Assembly: GCA_964384215.1 (NCBI GenBank)
Contig: CAYLLB010000011.1
Span: 60,526 to 124,525, forward strand
DNA: 64,000 bases
Direction of reading: 5' to 3'
Source: JAJFUV01 sp964384215
GTDB lineage: Bacteria > Acidobacteriota > Terriglobia > Bryobacterales > Bryobacteraceae
The notes below the pieces were generated by a model, which was given only the letters and a program-made list of their open reading frames with translations, did not search any database and had not been told where the DNA came from. The translations under genes and the position numbers were made by a program. Below are positions 16,383-25,849 of the stretch, one piece after another; the stretch's first letter is position 1, and each line of letters starts with the position of its first letter.

Positions 16383-17473
16383 AGAAGTTCGCGTATCTGA
16401 TCGCGGTGTTAACGCTCGCCGGCACCCTGGCGGCGCAGACCAATCCCCTCATGCCCCCTCGCGAGGCATTGCAGACATACGAGCGTGCCCTGCAGCTTAT
16501 GGAATCCACGACGGTGGCCACTCCGGAACTGGGCCGCGCCGGATTGCCGGTTATCGAGAACTGCCGCACCGCGTTAGGCGCGCTGCGCGAAGCGCCGGGG
16601 CAGAACCACCCGGGCCTGACCTACACTTTCGTTTCGAACCTCAAGACCTTTTTGATGTTGGGCGACGCGGTGCCGAAACCTTTTCCGTATCCGGAGCAGG
16701 CGCGCAAGCAGTTCGCTGAACTGCGCGACCTGTCCAATCGCATGGAATCTCATTTCCAGGCACTACTGGAGCAGAAAGAACGCAGCTTGCGCAGTCCGGA
16801 CCGCGACAACCTGCAACGTTACGCCGAGGACAATTCGCGGCTCGGCGCGCCGCATCCCGGCAAGCCGCGCGTAGTGTTTTTCGGCGACAGTATCACCGAT
16901 TTCTGGCGCCTTAACGAGTACTTCCCCGACAGAGATTTCGTCAACCGCGGCATCAGCGGCCAGACCACTGGCGAAATGCTGGGCCGGTTCAAAGCCGACG
17001 TCATCGACTTGAAGCCCGCCGCTGTGCTCATCCTCGCCGGCACCAACGACATCGGCCGCCAGGTTCCACTGACAACGATCCAGAACAACCTGAGCATGAT
17101 CGCAGATCTGGCCGTGGCGCATAAGATCAAGCCGATCTTCGCCACACTCCTGCCTGTGAGCGACTACCACAAGAATGTGAATCCCAACTTCGCCCAGACC
17201 CGCCGCCGCCCTCCCACGCAGATTCGCTCCCTCAACGACTGGCTGATCGGCTTCACGCGCGAGCACGGCTTCGTTTACCTTGACTACTTCTCGAGGATGG
17301 TCGATTCATCGGGCATGTTCCGTGCCGATCTGTCGGACGACGGCCTGCATCCCAACGCCGCCGGCTATCGCGTCATGGCGCCGCTCGCCATCAGTGCGAT
17401 CGAAAAGGCCGCACCGGGAGCCGCTCCAGCGCCTGCTCAGGAGACTCGCAAGAAGCGCCTCGGCGTATTTTGA
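16379..17473 (+). CDS. Secreted SGNH/GDSL-type hydrolase with N-terminal helical region
   Basis: A 364-aa protein with signal peptide MKKFAYLIAVLTLAGTLAAQ. Residues about 25-150 are helical and unrecognised. From about 160: VVFFGDSITDFW (block I, nucleophile Ser), GISGQTTGEML (block II Gly), ILAGTNDIG (block III Asn) and DGLHPNAAGY (block V Asp/His). The blocks define an esterase/acetylesterase fold that deacylates lipids or polysaccharides. AAGGAAG lies 8 nt before the ATG, inside the DUF3108 gene. Three further secreted proteins surround it, so a role in the cell envelope or extracellular carbohydrate is likely but not shown. Confidence 0.9.
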   Translation: MKKFAYLIAVLTLAGTLAAQTNPLMPPREALQTYERALQLMESTTVATPELGRAGLPVIENCRTALGALREAPGQNHPGLTYTFVSNLKTFLMLGDAVPKPFPYPEQARKQFAELRDLSNRMESHFQALLEQKERSLRSPDRDNLQRYAEDNSRLGAPHPGKPRVVFFGDSITDFWRLNEYFPDRDFVNRGISGQTTGEMLGRFKADVIDLKPAAVLILAGTNDIGRQVPLTTIQNNLSMIADLAVAHKIKPIFATLLPVSDYHKNVNPNFAQTRRRPPTQIRSLNDWLIGFTREHGFVYLDYFSRMVDSSGMFRADLSDDGLHPNAAGYRVMAPLAISAIEKAAPGAAPAPAQETRKKRLGVF

Positions 17474-17489
17474 ATTAAAATCCGAAGAT

Positions 17490-18320
17490 ATGAAACTTCG
17501 GATCTTGTTGTGTGTGTTGGGTGCGATCGCTTCTCTCCACGCGCAGCAGAAGGCGGCGGATACGCCGCCGTCGAACGAGGAGCAAGCACGCATCCTGGAC
17601 GCAGTGCGCACCTATGCCTCCGATTACACCAAACGCCTGCCGGATTTCATCTGCACACAGGTTACGCGCCGCTACCTAAGCGACACGAAGCACGCGAGTT
17701 GGAACCAACGGCCGCAGGTGATCGTGGCGCGCCTCAGCTTTTTCGGACAGCGGGAGGACTACAAGGTCATCTCGGTCAACGGCCAGCCAACCACAGCCGA
17801 CCTGGACGAACTTGGCGGCGCCATCTCGCGGGGTGAATTCGGCACTCAGGTAAGAATGCTGTTTGCGCCGTCATGCCGCGCCAGTTTCGCCTGGAAGCGC
17901 TGGGCCAAACTCCGGAACCGCCGCGTGCATGTCTACGCTTACAGCATCCAGCGGGCGAATTCCCAATGGCACATTAAGTATGACCAAAGGAACAGTGTCC
18001 CAGCCGGTTACAAGGGCTTGATCTACGTCGACGGCGACATGGAGACGCTGGCGAAGGTCACGGCCGAGACTGACGATATTCCACCCAAGATCCCCATTCT
18101 GAAGGCCTGGACTGAACTCGACTACGACTTTGCGAGGATCGGTGGAAACCAGTATCTGCTGCCGCTCCGCTCGCAAACGCGCATGAGGACGGCGCGGGAA
18201 GAGTGTCAAATCGAGATGGAGTTCCGCGACTACCGGAAGTTCGGCTCGGAATCGACGATCTCGTTCGACACGCCCGAACCACTGCCCAAGGAGCGCACCG
18301 AGGAACGGCCGCTCAAGTAG
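17490..18320 (+). CDS. Secreted protein of an unrecognised Acidobacterial family (paralogue A)
   Basis: A 276-aa protein starting at the ATG at 17490, 16 bp after the SGNH gene. Signal peptide MKLRILLCVLGAIASLHAQ. The mature protein begins EEQARILDAVRTYASDYTKRLPDFICTQ; the block YTKRLPDFICTQVTRRY is identical in the next gene, as are FDTPEPLP and other C-terminal stretches. The repeated beta-strand pattern (VARLSFFGQREDYKVISVNGQP, GLIYVDGDMETLAKVTAETDDIP, WTELDYDFARIGGNQYLLPL) suggests a lipoprotein-localisation-like or beta-sandwich fold, but I cannot name a domain. Function unknown; the tandem copy points to gene duplication. Confidence 0.85.
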   Translation: MKLRILLCVLGAIASLHAQQKAADTPPSNEEQARILDAVRTYASDYTKRLPDFICTQVTRRYLSDTKHASWNQRPQVIVARLSFFGQREDYKVISVNGQPTTADLDELGGAISRGEFGTQVRMLFAPSCRASFAWKRWAKLRNRRVHVYAYSIQRANSQWHIKYDQRNSVPAGYKGLIYVDGDMETLAKVTAETDDIPPKIPILKAWTELDYDFARIGGNQYLLPLRSQTRMRTAREECQIEMEFRDYRKFGSESTISFDTPEPLPKERTEERPLK

Positions 18321-18367
18321 GTGGCGCCGCAAAAGCGTGACCGCCGTTTTTGCGACACAATGAAGGT

Positions 18368-19432
18368 ATGAAGTCCCGGCTAGCGCTCCTGCTCCTGGCT
18401 GCAACCGTCGTCGCTATGGCGCAACAGAAGTTCACGGTTGACCAGCTTGTAGCGTTCATTCAATCCTCAATCCAACTCAAGCACGAAGACCGCCAGGTGG
18501 CTTCTTACCTTCGCAAGGTGACTTTGACGCAGAAACTGACCCAGAGCGTGGTGGAGGATCTACAGGGCGCCGGAGCGGGTCCGAAGACCGTTGAGGTATT
18601 GAAAGCGCTAGCCGAAGCTTCCAAGAGCCTGCCCGCACCGCCACCGCCGAAGCCGAAACCCGGTCCCGTCACGATTCCGCCGCCTCCAGAAGAGGAGCAG
18701 CAGAAGGTGCTCGATGAAGTTCGCGAGTATGCGGCTAATTACACCAAGCGCCTGCCGGATTTCATCTGCACACAAGTCACGCGGCGTTACTTCGACCCTT
18801 CGGGACTGGAGTTCTGGCACCGCGACGACACCGTCACCGCGCGCCTGAGCTACTTCGAGCAGAAGGAAGAGTACAAGATCATGACGGTGAACAACGCGCC
18901 GTCCAATCTCTCCTACGATCAACTGCGTGGATCGAAGTCGGCCGGCGAGTTCGGCAGCATGTTGCGCGAGATCTTCGCGCCCGAGAGCCGCACGCGCTTC
19001 CATTGGGAGCGTTGGGCGACCCTGCGTGGGCGGCGGATGCACGTGTTCTCCTACCATGTCGCGCAGGCGAACTCCAAGTGGCACGTCACTTACGAGAACA
19101 AAGAGGACATCGTACCCGCTTACGGCGGCTTGATTTACGTGGACCGCGACACGTCCATGGTTATGCGCATCACGTTCGAAGCCGAGAACATCCCACCGGC
19201 GTTCCCCGTGCAACAGGCGGGCACGGTGCTCGATTACGACTTCATTCCCATCAACGAGCGTGAGTACGTGCTGCCGCTGCGCGCCGTGGTCCGCATGCGC
19301 TCCGGTAAGTATCTTTCGAAAAACGAAGTCGAGTTCCGCATGTACCGGAAGTTCTCCGCCGAAGCGACTATCACCTTCGACACGCCCGAGCCGCTGCCCG
19401 CGGAGAAGACCGAGGAGCAGCCCCCGAAGTAG
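18368..19432 (+). CDS. Secreted protein of the same unrecognised family with N-terminal extension (paralogue B)
   Basis: A 354-aa protein; ATG at 18368, giving the signal peptide MKSRLALLLLAATVVAMAQQ. Residues about 20-80 are an extra helical module (TVDQLVAFIQSSIQLKHEDRQVASYL, LTQSVVEDLQGAGAGPKTVEVLKAL), then a Pro-rich hinge (APPPPKPKPGPVTIPPPP). From about 115 the protein aligns along its whole length with paralogue A, sharing YTKRLPDFICTQVTRRY and FDTPEPLPAEKTEEQ-like ends. Both genes lie in one orientation with 47 bp between them. The function is not known. The helical module may be a binding domain that distinguishes the two copies. Confidence 0.85.
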   Translation: MKSRLALLLLAATVVAMAQQKFTVDQLVAFIQSSIQLKHEDRQVASYLRKVTLTQKLTQSVVEDLQGAGAGPKTVEVLKALAEASKSLPAPPPPKPKPGPVTIPPPPEEEQQKVLDEVREYAANYTKRLPDFICTQVTRRYFDPSGLEFWHRDDTVTARLSYFEQKEEYKIMTVNNAPSNLSYDQLRGSKSAGEFGSMLREIFAPESRTRFHWERWATLRGRRMHVFSYHVAQANSKWHVTYENKEDIVPAYGGLIYVDRDTSMVMRITFEAENIPPAFPVQQAGTVLDYDFIPINEREYVLPLRAVVRMRSGKYLSKNEVEFRMYRKFSAEATITFDTPEPLPAEKTEEQPPK

Positions 19433-19443
19433 TCGCCGGATGC

Positions 19444-20313
19444 TTAAGCCCGGCGCGCGTTCCATGCCTCGGCGAGATACCCTGCGGCGATCGCCGCTTG
19501 CGAAACAGCTTGCAACATCGCTACCGCCATCCCTCGCGGGAGCGGCCGCATTGAAAGCGGCTTCCAGAGAAGGTTGAAATAGACCCGCATGTCGCCCTGG
19601 AGAAACCGGCTCGTCTGCCCGCGGAGATTCCAATAGCGCCATGCGCCGCGGCCGTAATGGAAATGCTGGCGGCAGAAGCCGGTCCATGTCAGGCGGTGCT
19701 GGTGGTAAACCACGGCGTCCGGCGCCCAAAGGAAATGTCGTCCGAGCGTCGACCAACGGTAGCAGAATTCGCGATCCTCGCCTCCCGCCTGCCGGAAGCC
19801 GGCGTCGAAGCCGCCGGCCGCCAGGAAGCTCCGGCGTGGAACGGCGAAATTGTTCGTGGTGAAGAAGGCGCGCCGTCCGGGCGACGCGCCGAAGTAAGAA
19901 ATCAGGTAGTCGGTCTGCCACTGGCTGGCAACCGAGAACATGTTGGGCAGCGTGTTGACGACGCGCCCGCCCACGACAAGGTCCGCCGAGGAACCGAGAG
20001 CCAGGGCGAGCCGCTCCAGCCAGTCCTGGGCGGGGCTGCAGTCGGAATCGGTAAAAGCAAGCCACTTGCCGCGCGCATGGTTCGCGCCCAAGTTCCTGGC
20101 GGCGCCAGGGCCCGCGTGGTCCTGCCGCAACAGGCTGACCGGCAAGCGATCCGCAAAGTACGACACCACTTCGTCGGCCCGCTGCCGGCCGCCGTCATCC
20201 ACCAGGATCACTTCGATGCGGTCCCGTCCGTAACGAAGGCGCGTCAGCGATTCCAGGCAGGCGGAGAGCGCGTCCAGCCGGTCATGGAAGGGGATGACGA
20301 TGGAGAAGTCCAT
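19444..20313 (-). CDS. Family 2 glycosyltransferase
   Basis: A 289-aa protein. The frame stays open to 20931, but the ATG at 20313 gives the family N-terminus (MDFSIVIPFHDRLDALSACLESL) and follows the upstream gene by 5 nt with GGAGGG ahead. GT-A fold motifs: ILVDDGG, GPGAARNLGANHARGKWLAFTDSDCSP (DxD-type metal site), and GGFDAGFRQAGGEDREFCYRW (catalytic ED). It would transfer a sugar from a nucleotide-sugar in the cytoplasm or at the inner membrane, for polysaccharide or glycolipid synthesis. It forms an operon with another GT2 gene. Acceptor and donor cannot be deduced. Confidence 0.92.
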   Translation of the reverse strand: MDFSIVIPFHDRLDALSACLESLTRLRYGRDRIEVILVDDGGRQRADEVVSYFADRLPVSLLRQDHAGPGAARNLGANHARGKWLAFTDSDCSPAQDWLERLALALGSSADLVVGGRVVNTLPNMFSVASQWQTDYLISYFGASPGRRAFFTTNNFAVPRRSFLAAGGFDAGFRQAGGEDREFCYRWSTLGRHFLWAPDAVVYHQHRLTWTGFCRQHFHYGRGAWRYWNLRGQTSRFLQGDMRVYFNLLWKPLSMRPLPRGMAVAMLQAVSQAAIAAGYLAEAWNARRA

Positions 20314-20318
20314 GGAGT

Positions 20319-21218
20319 CTACCGCCCTCCTCGCAGATAACCGCGCGCCTCGCCGAGCGACCATGCGGCCAGGCCCAAAAGCAGCAGGGGCGTTGCCAGC
20401 ACAAACTCTCGAAGGTAGCGCCGGTTCCGCAACACACGTCTTGCGATCCGCAGCCAGAGAAGGGCGGGCAGCACAGGCGCACCGCAGAAATACAAGAATC
20501 GCTTCCCCAGGCCGAACTTCCGATCCTTCACCCGCAGACGGGCGAAGCTCTCGCCGTGGAAACGCTCGTGGCCCGCGAACGAACCCAGCCGCTCCAAGCC
20601 GTGGTGTGCCACACGGATGGCGGGGACGAATCGCGCTCTGCGCCCCGAGCGCGCCAGTTTCCAATGGAGCGCCGTATCCGAACAGTAGACGCCTTCCAAA
20701 AACGGTCCAAACTCGTCGAACAGTTTTCGATGGAGCGACAGGTTGCAGGTGGGGATGTCGTCCATCCAGCACGGCCTGCCCGGCGGCATCCACTGGCTGA
20801 ATTCGCAGAAGTAGCCGGCCCAGTCCAGCAGACGGCCGCGCGCGCCGTTGTCCACAACGCCGCCGACCGTCGTGTCGGAACCGCGCTGCGCCGCCGTCAT
20901 CTGCTCCAGCCAATCCGGGGCGGCTACGCAATCGGAATCAATGAAAGCCAGCAACTGGCCGCGGGCTTCCCGGATGCCCGCGTTGCGCGCGTCGCCGGGA
21001 AACTTGCGCGTCTCGAAATGCAGAAGCCGTACCCAGGGGTAGCCGTCGCGGATGATCCCGTCGGTACCGTCGGTGGAACTGTCGGAGACGATCACCTCAA
21101 AGCTCGACGTGGTCTTCTGCGCGGTGAGCGAATCGAGGCACCTCCGAATGTTGCGTCGCGCGTTCCGGCAGGCGATGATGACGCTGACCTCAACCTGTGT
21201 CGTTGAATTGGATGGCAT
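20319..21218 (-). CDS. Family 2 glycosyltransferase, membrane-associated
   Basis: A 299-aa protein. VSVIIACRNARRNIRRCLDSL starts the GT-A domain; EVIVSDSSTDGT, GDARNAGIREARGQLLAFIDSDC and the segment YCSDTALHWKLARSGRRARFVP follow. The DSDC motif is shared with the downstream GT2. The C-terminus has hydrophobic stretches (FLYFCGAPVLPALLWL, FVLATPLLLLGLAAWSLG) suited to membrane attachment. It is the first gene of a two-gene operon and divergent from acs, with about 120 bp between the starts. The pair likely builds an envelope or exopolysaccharide unit; no flippase or polymerase gene is nearby. Confidence 0.92.
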   Translation of the reverse strand: MPSNSTTQVEVSVIIACRNARRNIRRCLDSLTAQKTTSSFEVIVSDSSTDGTDGIIRDGYPWVRLLHFETRKFPGDARNAGIREARGQLLAFIDSDCVAAPDWLEQMTAAQRGSDTTVGGVVDNGARGRLLDWAGYFCEFSQWMPPGRPCWMDDIPTCNLSLHRKLFDEFGPFLEGVYCSDTALHWKLARSGRRARFVPAIRVAHHGLERLGSFAGHERFHGESFARLRVKDRKFGLGKRFLYFCGAPVLPALLWLRIARRVLRNRRYLREFVLATPLLLLGLAAWSLGEARGYLRGGR

Positions 21219-21337
21219 CGGTTTCGGCTAGACCATTATCCCCGGTCCGCGCCACGGTTCGCATTCGCCGTCGCCAAAAAAAAGTGCAGCCCTGCTGCTG
21301 GAATGAATCATCTCTATCAGAAGAGTTGCCTGCAGCA

Positions 21338-23272
<1,935 letters not shown>

Positions 23273-23277
23273 GACAA

Positions 23278-23310
23278 AGATCCGGGGACAGGCTACGTGA
23301 TTCCGGAATT
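23278..23310 (+). repeat. Left inverted repeat of RAYT element 1
   Basis: 33 bp starting AGATCCGGGGACAGG and ending GATTCCGGAATT, perfectly complementary to 24040-24072. The inner end contains the palindrome ATTCCGGAAT, so each repeat can itself fold, as REP sequences do. Confidence 0.9.
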
Positions 23311-23349
23311 GGGCGAGAGATGCAACGCGGTGGCGGCACTATCTCTTCT

Positions 23350-24057
23350 ATGGCTCGTTTCGCTCGTCTCGTAGTTCCCGGATGCGCCCATCATGTCACC
23401 CAACGTGGCAATCATCAGACCGACGTCTTCTTCAGCGATGAGGACCGACGCATCTATCTGACCATCCTGCGAGATCACCTACTGCGTTGGGAGGCTCGTA
23501 TAATTGCTTGGTGCCTCATGACGAATCATGTCCACTTCGTCGCCGTTCCGTCGAAGGAGGATTCTCTTGCACTGGTGTTCGGCCGGACGCACAACGAGTA
23601 CGCGCGCTGGCTGCAAGCGCGACAGCGACGTGTGGGGCACCTGTGGCAGAATCGCTTCCATTCCTGCCCCCTGGACGGCTGTCATCTGTGGGCGGCGGTT
23701 CGGTATACGGAATTGAATCCGGTTCGCGCCGGCATGGTTCGTACGGCCGAAGACTGGCGCTGGTCGAGTGCGCGAGCCCATCTCGGTGCCGGGGATGAAT
23801 GGGGCGTGGTTGATCTGAGGCCATGGCATGAGCAATGGACAAGCGAAGCGTGGCGCGAAGCACTGGGCTCTCCTTTCCGAGACAACGCCTTCGCGGCACG
23901 ACTACGCGAAGCAACACAAACCGGTCGGCCTTGCGGCGAGGCTGAATTCACGGAGAGGCTGGAAGCGGAGACAGGGAGATCACTGAAACCACGGAAACCC
24001 GGCCCCAAGCCGAAATCGATCGTCGAATACGCCGGAGCGAATTCCGGAATCACGTAG
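23350..24057 (+). CDS. REP-associated tyrosine transposase (RAYT, Y1_Tnp family), copy 1
   Basis: A 235-aa protein. The ATG at 23350 is chosen because the sequence just before it matches that before the second copy; the longer open frame runs into acs. GCAHHVTQRGN, the HUH metal motif NHVHF (His60, His62) and RYTELNPVRAGMV (catalytic Tyr119) identify the Y1 transposase family of the RAYT branch. HLWQNRFHSC and DWRWSSARAHL are additional conserved blocks. The C-terminal tail (RKPGPKPKSIVEYAGANSGIT) is basic, and its last five codons lie in the right inverted repeat. RAYTs cut single-stranded REP hairpins; this one appears intact. Confidence 0.95.
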   Translation: MARFARLVVPGCAHHVTQRGNHQTDVFFSDEDRRIYLTILRDHLLRWEARIIAWCLMTNHVHFVAVPSKEDSLALVFGRTHNEYARWLQARQRRVGHLWQNRFHSCPLDGCHLWAAVRYTELNPVRAGMVRTAEDWRWSSARAHLGAGDEWGVVDLRPWHEQWTSEAWREALGSPFRDNAFAARLREATQTGRPCGEAEFTERLEAETGRSLKPRKPGPKPKSIVEYAGANSGIT

Positions 24058-24072
24058 CCTGTCCCCGGATCT
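24040..24072 (-). repeat. Right inverted repeat of RAYT element 1
   Basis: Exact reverse complement of 23278-23310. It encodes the last residues (NSGIT) and the TAG stop of the transposase, and its outermost bases form part of the argR stop codon (24071-24073 on the minus strand). Confidence 0.9.
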
Positions 24073-24502
24073 AGCTGACGAATTTGAGCAGCTTCTGGCG
24101 GATGGCTTCGGCCGTGGCTTGATCCGCCGTTGCCACGAAGACGGTGTCGTCGCCGGCTATGGTGCCGACGATTTCGGGCCAGGCGGCTTGATCCAGGGCG
24201 CGAGCGAGCGAACTGGCGTGCGCCGGCAGGGTGCGCAACACCAGGAGGTTCTGCGCCACCTGCGCGTCGGTTAGAAACTCCACGACGACCGACTGCAGAC
24301 CGGGCCCGGCCGCTTCCTGGCGGATCTGGCGGTATCCCTCGGGAGTCTTCACCAGCCCCAGTTCCCGTATGTCCCGCGACAAGGTAACTTGCGTGGCGTT
24401 GAGTCCCTGGTCCGCCAGTGCGCGCGCCAACTCTTCCTGCGTGTGCACGCGCCGCGACTCGATTACCCGCAGAATCTGCCCGTGGCGGTAGCTTTTGTTC
24501 AT
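24071..24502 (-). CDS. argR: Arginine repressor ArgR
   Basis: A 143-aa protein, slightly short of the 150-156 typical. Residues 1-70 are the winged-helix DNA-binding domain (RHGQILRVIESRRVHTQEELARAL, ATQVTLSRDIRELGLVKTPEGY). Residues about 75-143 are the hexamerisation/arginine-binding domain with GTIAGDDTVFVA, carrying the Asp pair that contacts arginine. It represses arginine biosynthesis genes when arginine is abundant. It is the last gene of the argFGHR operon: its ATG overlaps the argH stop (ATGA), so translation is coupled and the operon is probably autoregulated through the ARG-box-like sites at 28044. Its stop codon is partly supplied by the RAYT repeat. Confidence 0.96.
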   Translation of the reverse strand: MNKSYRHGQILRVIESRRVHTQEELARALADQGLNATQVTLSRDIRELGLVKTPEGYRQIRQEAAGPGLQSVVVEFLTDAQVAQNLLVLRTLPAHASSLARALDQAAWPEIVGTIAGDDTVFVATADQATAEAIRQKLLKFVS

Positions 24503-25845
24503 GGGGCCATGCGTGTGAGCCGCCGCTCGGCCTCGGCCAGCGCCAGGGCGACCGTTTCAGGACCCGTTCCTCCGAATATCTCTCGCGTCTTCATCCCTTC
24601 CCGGGGATCGAGCAACCGCTCCAGTTTCGGATCCAGGTCCTTGGGCTTCTCACCCTTCGAGACGCTGTCGAGCACCAGCTTGCCGACGATCTGGTGCGCC
24701 TGGTGGAACGGAGTGCCACTGCGGGCCAGCGCCTCGGCCATATCGGTAGCCACCACCCAACTACGCTCGCACGCGGCGAATGCCACCTCCGGCTTGAGCG
24801 TCGCCGACTCGGCCACCACGCGCGCCATCTCGAGCGACGCGCGTGTCTGGTCCACCGCCTCGAACAGCTTCTCCTTGTCCTCCTGCATGTCGCGGTTGTA
24901 AGTGAGCGGCAGCCCTTTCATGGTGAGAAACAACGCATTCTGGCAGCCGAACACGCGCCCGCACTTGCCGCGGATCAACTCGAGCGAGTCCGGGTTTTTC
25001 TTCTGCGGCATGAGGCTCGACCCGCTGGTAACTTCGTCGCCCAATTCGAGCCAGCCGAACTCCTCGCTCGAATAAAGGATCCAGTCCTCAGCCAGCCGGC
25101 TCAGGTGCAGCATGATGGTCGAGGCCGCGTTCAGGAAGTCCAGCATGAAATCGCGGTCGGCGGAGACGTCCATGCTGTTGCGCGTGATGCCGTCGAAGCC
25201 CAATTCGCGCGCCAGCGCTTCGCGGTCGAACGGGAAGCCGCTGCCAGCCAGGGCGCCCGAGCCGAGCGGCATCAGGTTCGTCCGCCGGTAGGCCTCGCAC
25301 AGCCGCTCGTTGTCCCGCACGAACATTTCGAAGTACGCCAGGATGTAGTGCGGCCACAACACCGCCTGCGCGCGCCGCGTGTGCGTGTAGCCGGGGATGA
25401 CCGCATCGCGGTAGCGGGCGGCCAGTTCCAGCATGGCGCGGAGGAACGCCGCCAGGTCCACTCGCGTGGCGATGATCTGGTCGCGCAGCCACAGCCGCAC
25501 GTCGAGCGAGACCTGCTCGTTGCGGCTGCGCCCGGTGTGGATCTTGTCTGCCAGTCCGCCCACCGCTTCCTTCAACTTGCGGATGACCAGCGTGTGGACA
25601 TCCTCGTCGGTCGCGCCCGCGTAGAATTCCGGCTGGCGCGAATCCTCGAGTATCTTCTCGAACGCCTCCGCCAGTTGCCCGCGCTCGAGCGCCGTGAGAA
25701 TCCCCACCCGCTCGAGCGCGCCGGCAAAGGCGATGGATCCGCGTACGTCCGCGTCGATCAGGCGCCGGTCGAAGGCGAGCGAATTCGAGAAGCGCTCGAA
25801 GACCTCCGACGGTCCCTTCTGAAAACGCCCGCCCCAGAGTTTCAT
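24499..25845 (-). CDS. argH: Argininosuccinate lyase
   Basis: A 448-aa protein. It cleaves argininosuccinate to arginine and fumarate, the last step of arginine synthesis. The N-terminus MKLWGGRFQKGPSEVFERFSNSL is typical; GRSRNEQVSLDVRLWL and the fumarase/ASL superfamily signature GSSLMPQKKNPD (with the mobile catalytic Ser loop) are present, as is YTHTRRAQAV with the conserved His. Length is close to the usual 455-460. It begins 4 bp after the argG stop and overlaps argR by 4 bp. Confidence 0.97.
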   Translation of the reverse strand: MKLWGGRFQKGPSEVFERFSNSLAFDRRLIDADVRGSIAFAGALERVGILTALERGQLAEAFEKILEDSRQPEFYAGATDEDVHTLVIRKLKEAVGGLADKIHTGRSRNEQVSLDVRLWLRDQIIATRVDLAAFLRAMLELAARYRDAVIPGYTHTRRAQAVLWPHYILAYFEMFVRDNERLCEAYRRTNLMPLGSGALAGSGFPFDREALARELGFDGITRNSMDVSADRDFMLDFLNAASTIMLHLSRLAEDWILYSSEEFGWLELGDEVTSGSSLMPQKKNPDSLELIRGKCGRVFGCQNALFLTMKGLPLTYNRDMQEDKEKLFEAVDQTRASLEMARVVAESATLKPEVAFAACERSWVVATDMAEALARSGTPFHQAHQIVGKLVLDSVSKGEKPKDLDPKLERLLDPREGMKTREIFGGTGPETVALALAEAERRLTRMAP

Positions 25846-25849
25846 ACGC

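Larger units (their letters stand above)
23278..24072. mobile_element. RAYT element 1, bounded by 33-bp perfect inverted repeats
   Basis: A 795-bp unit made of a left repeat (23278-23310), one transposase gene (23350-24057) and a right repeat (24040-24072). The right repeat overlaps the transposase stop codon and the stop codon of argR. It sits exactly between acs and argR. No flanking target-site duplication is seen, as expected for HUH-type Y1 transposases. Confidence 0.85.
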
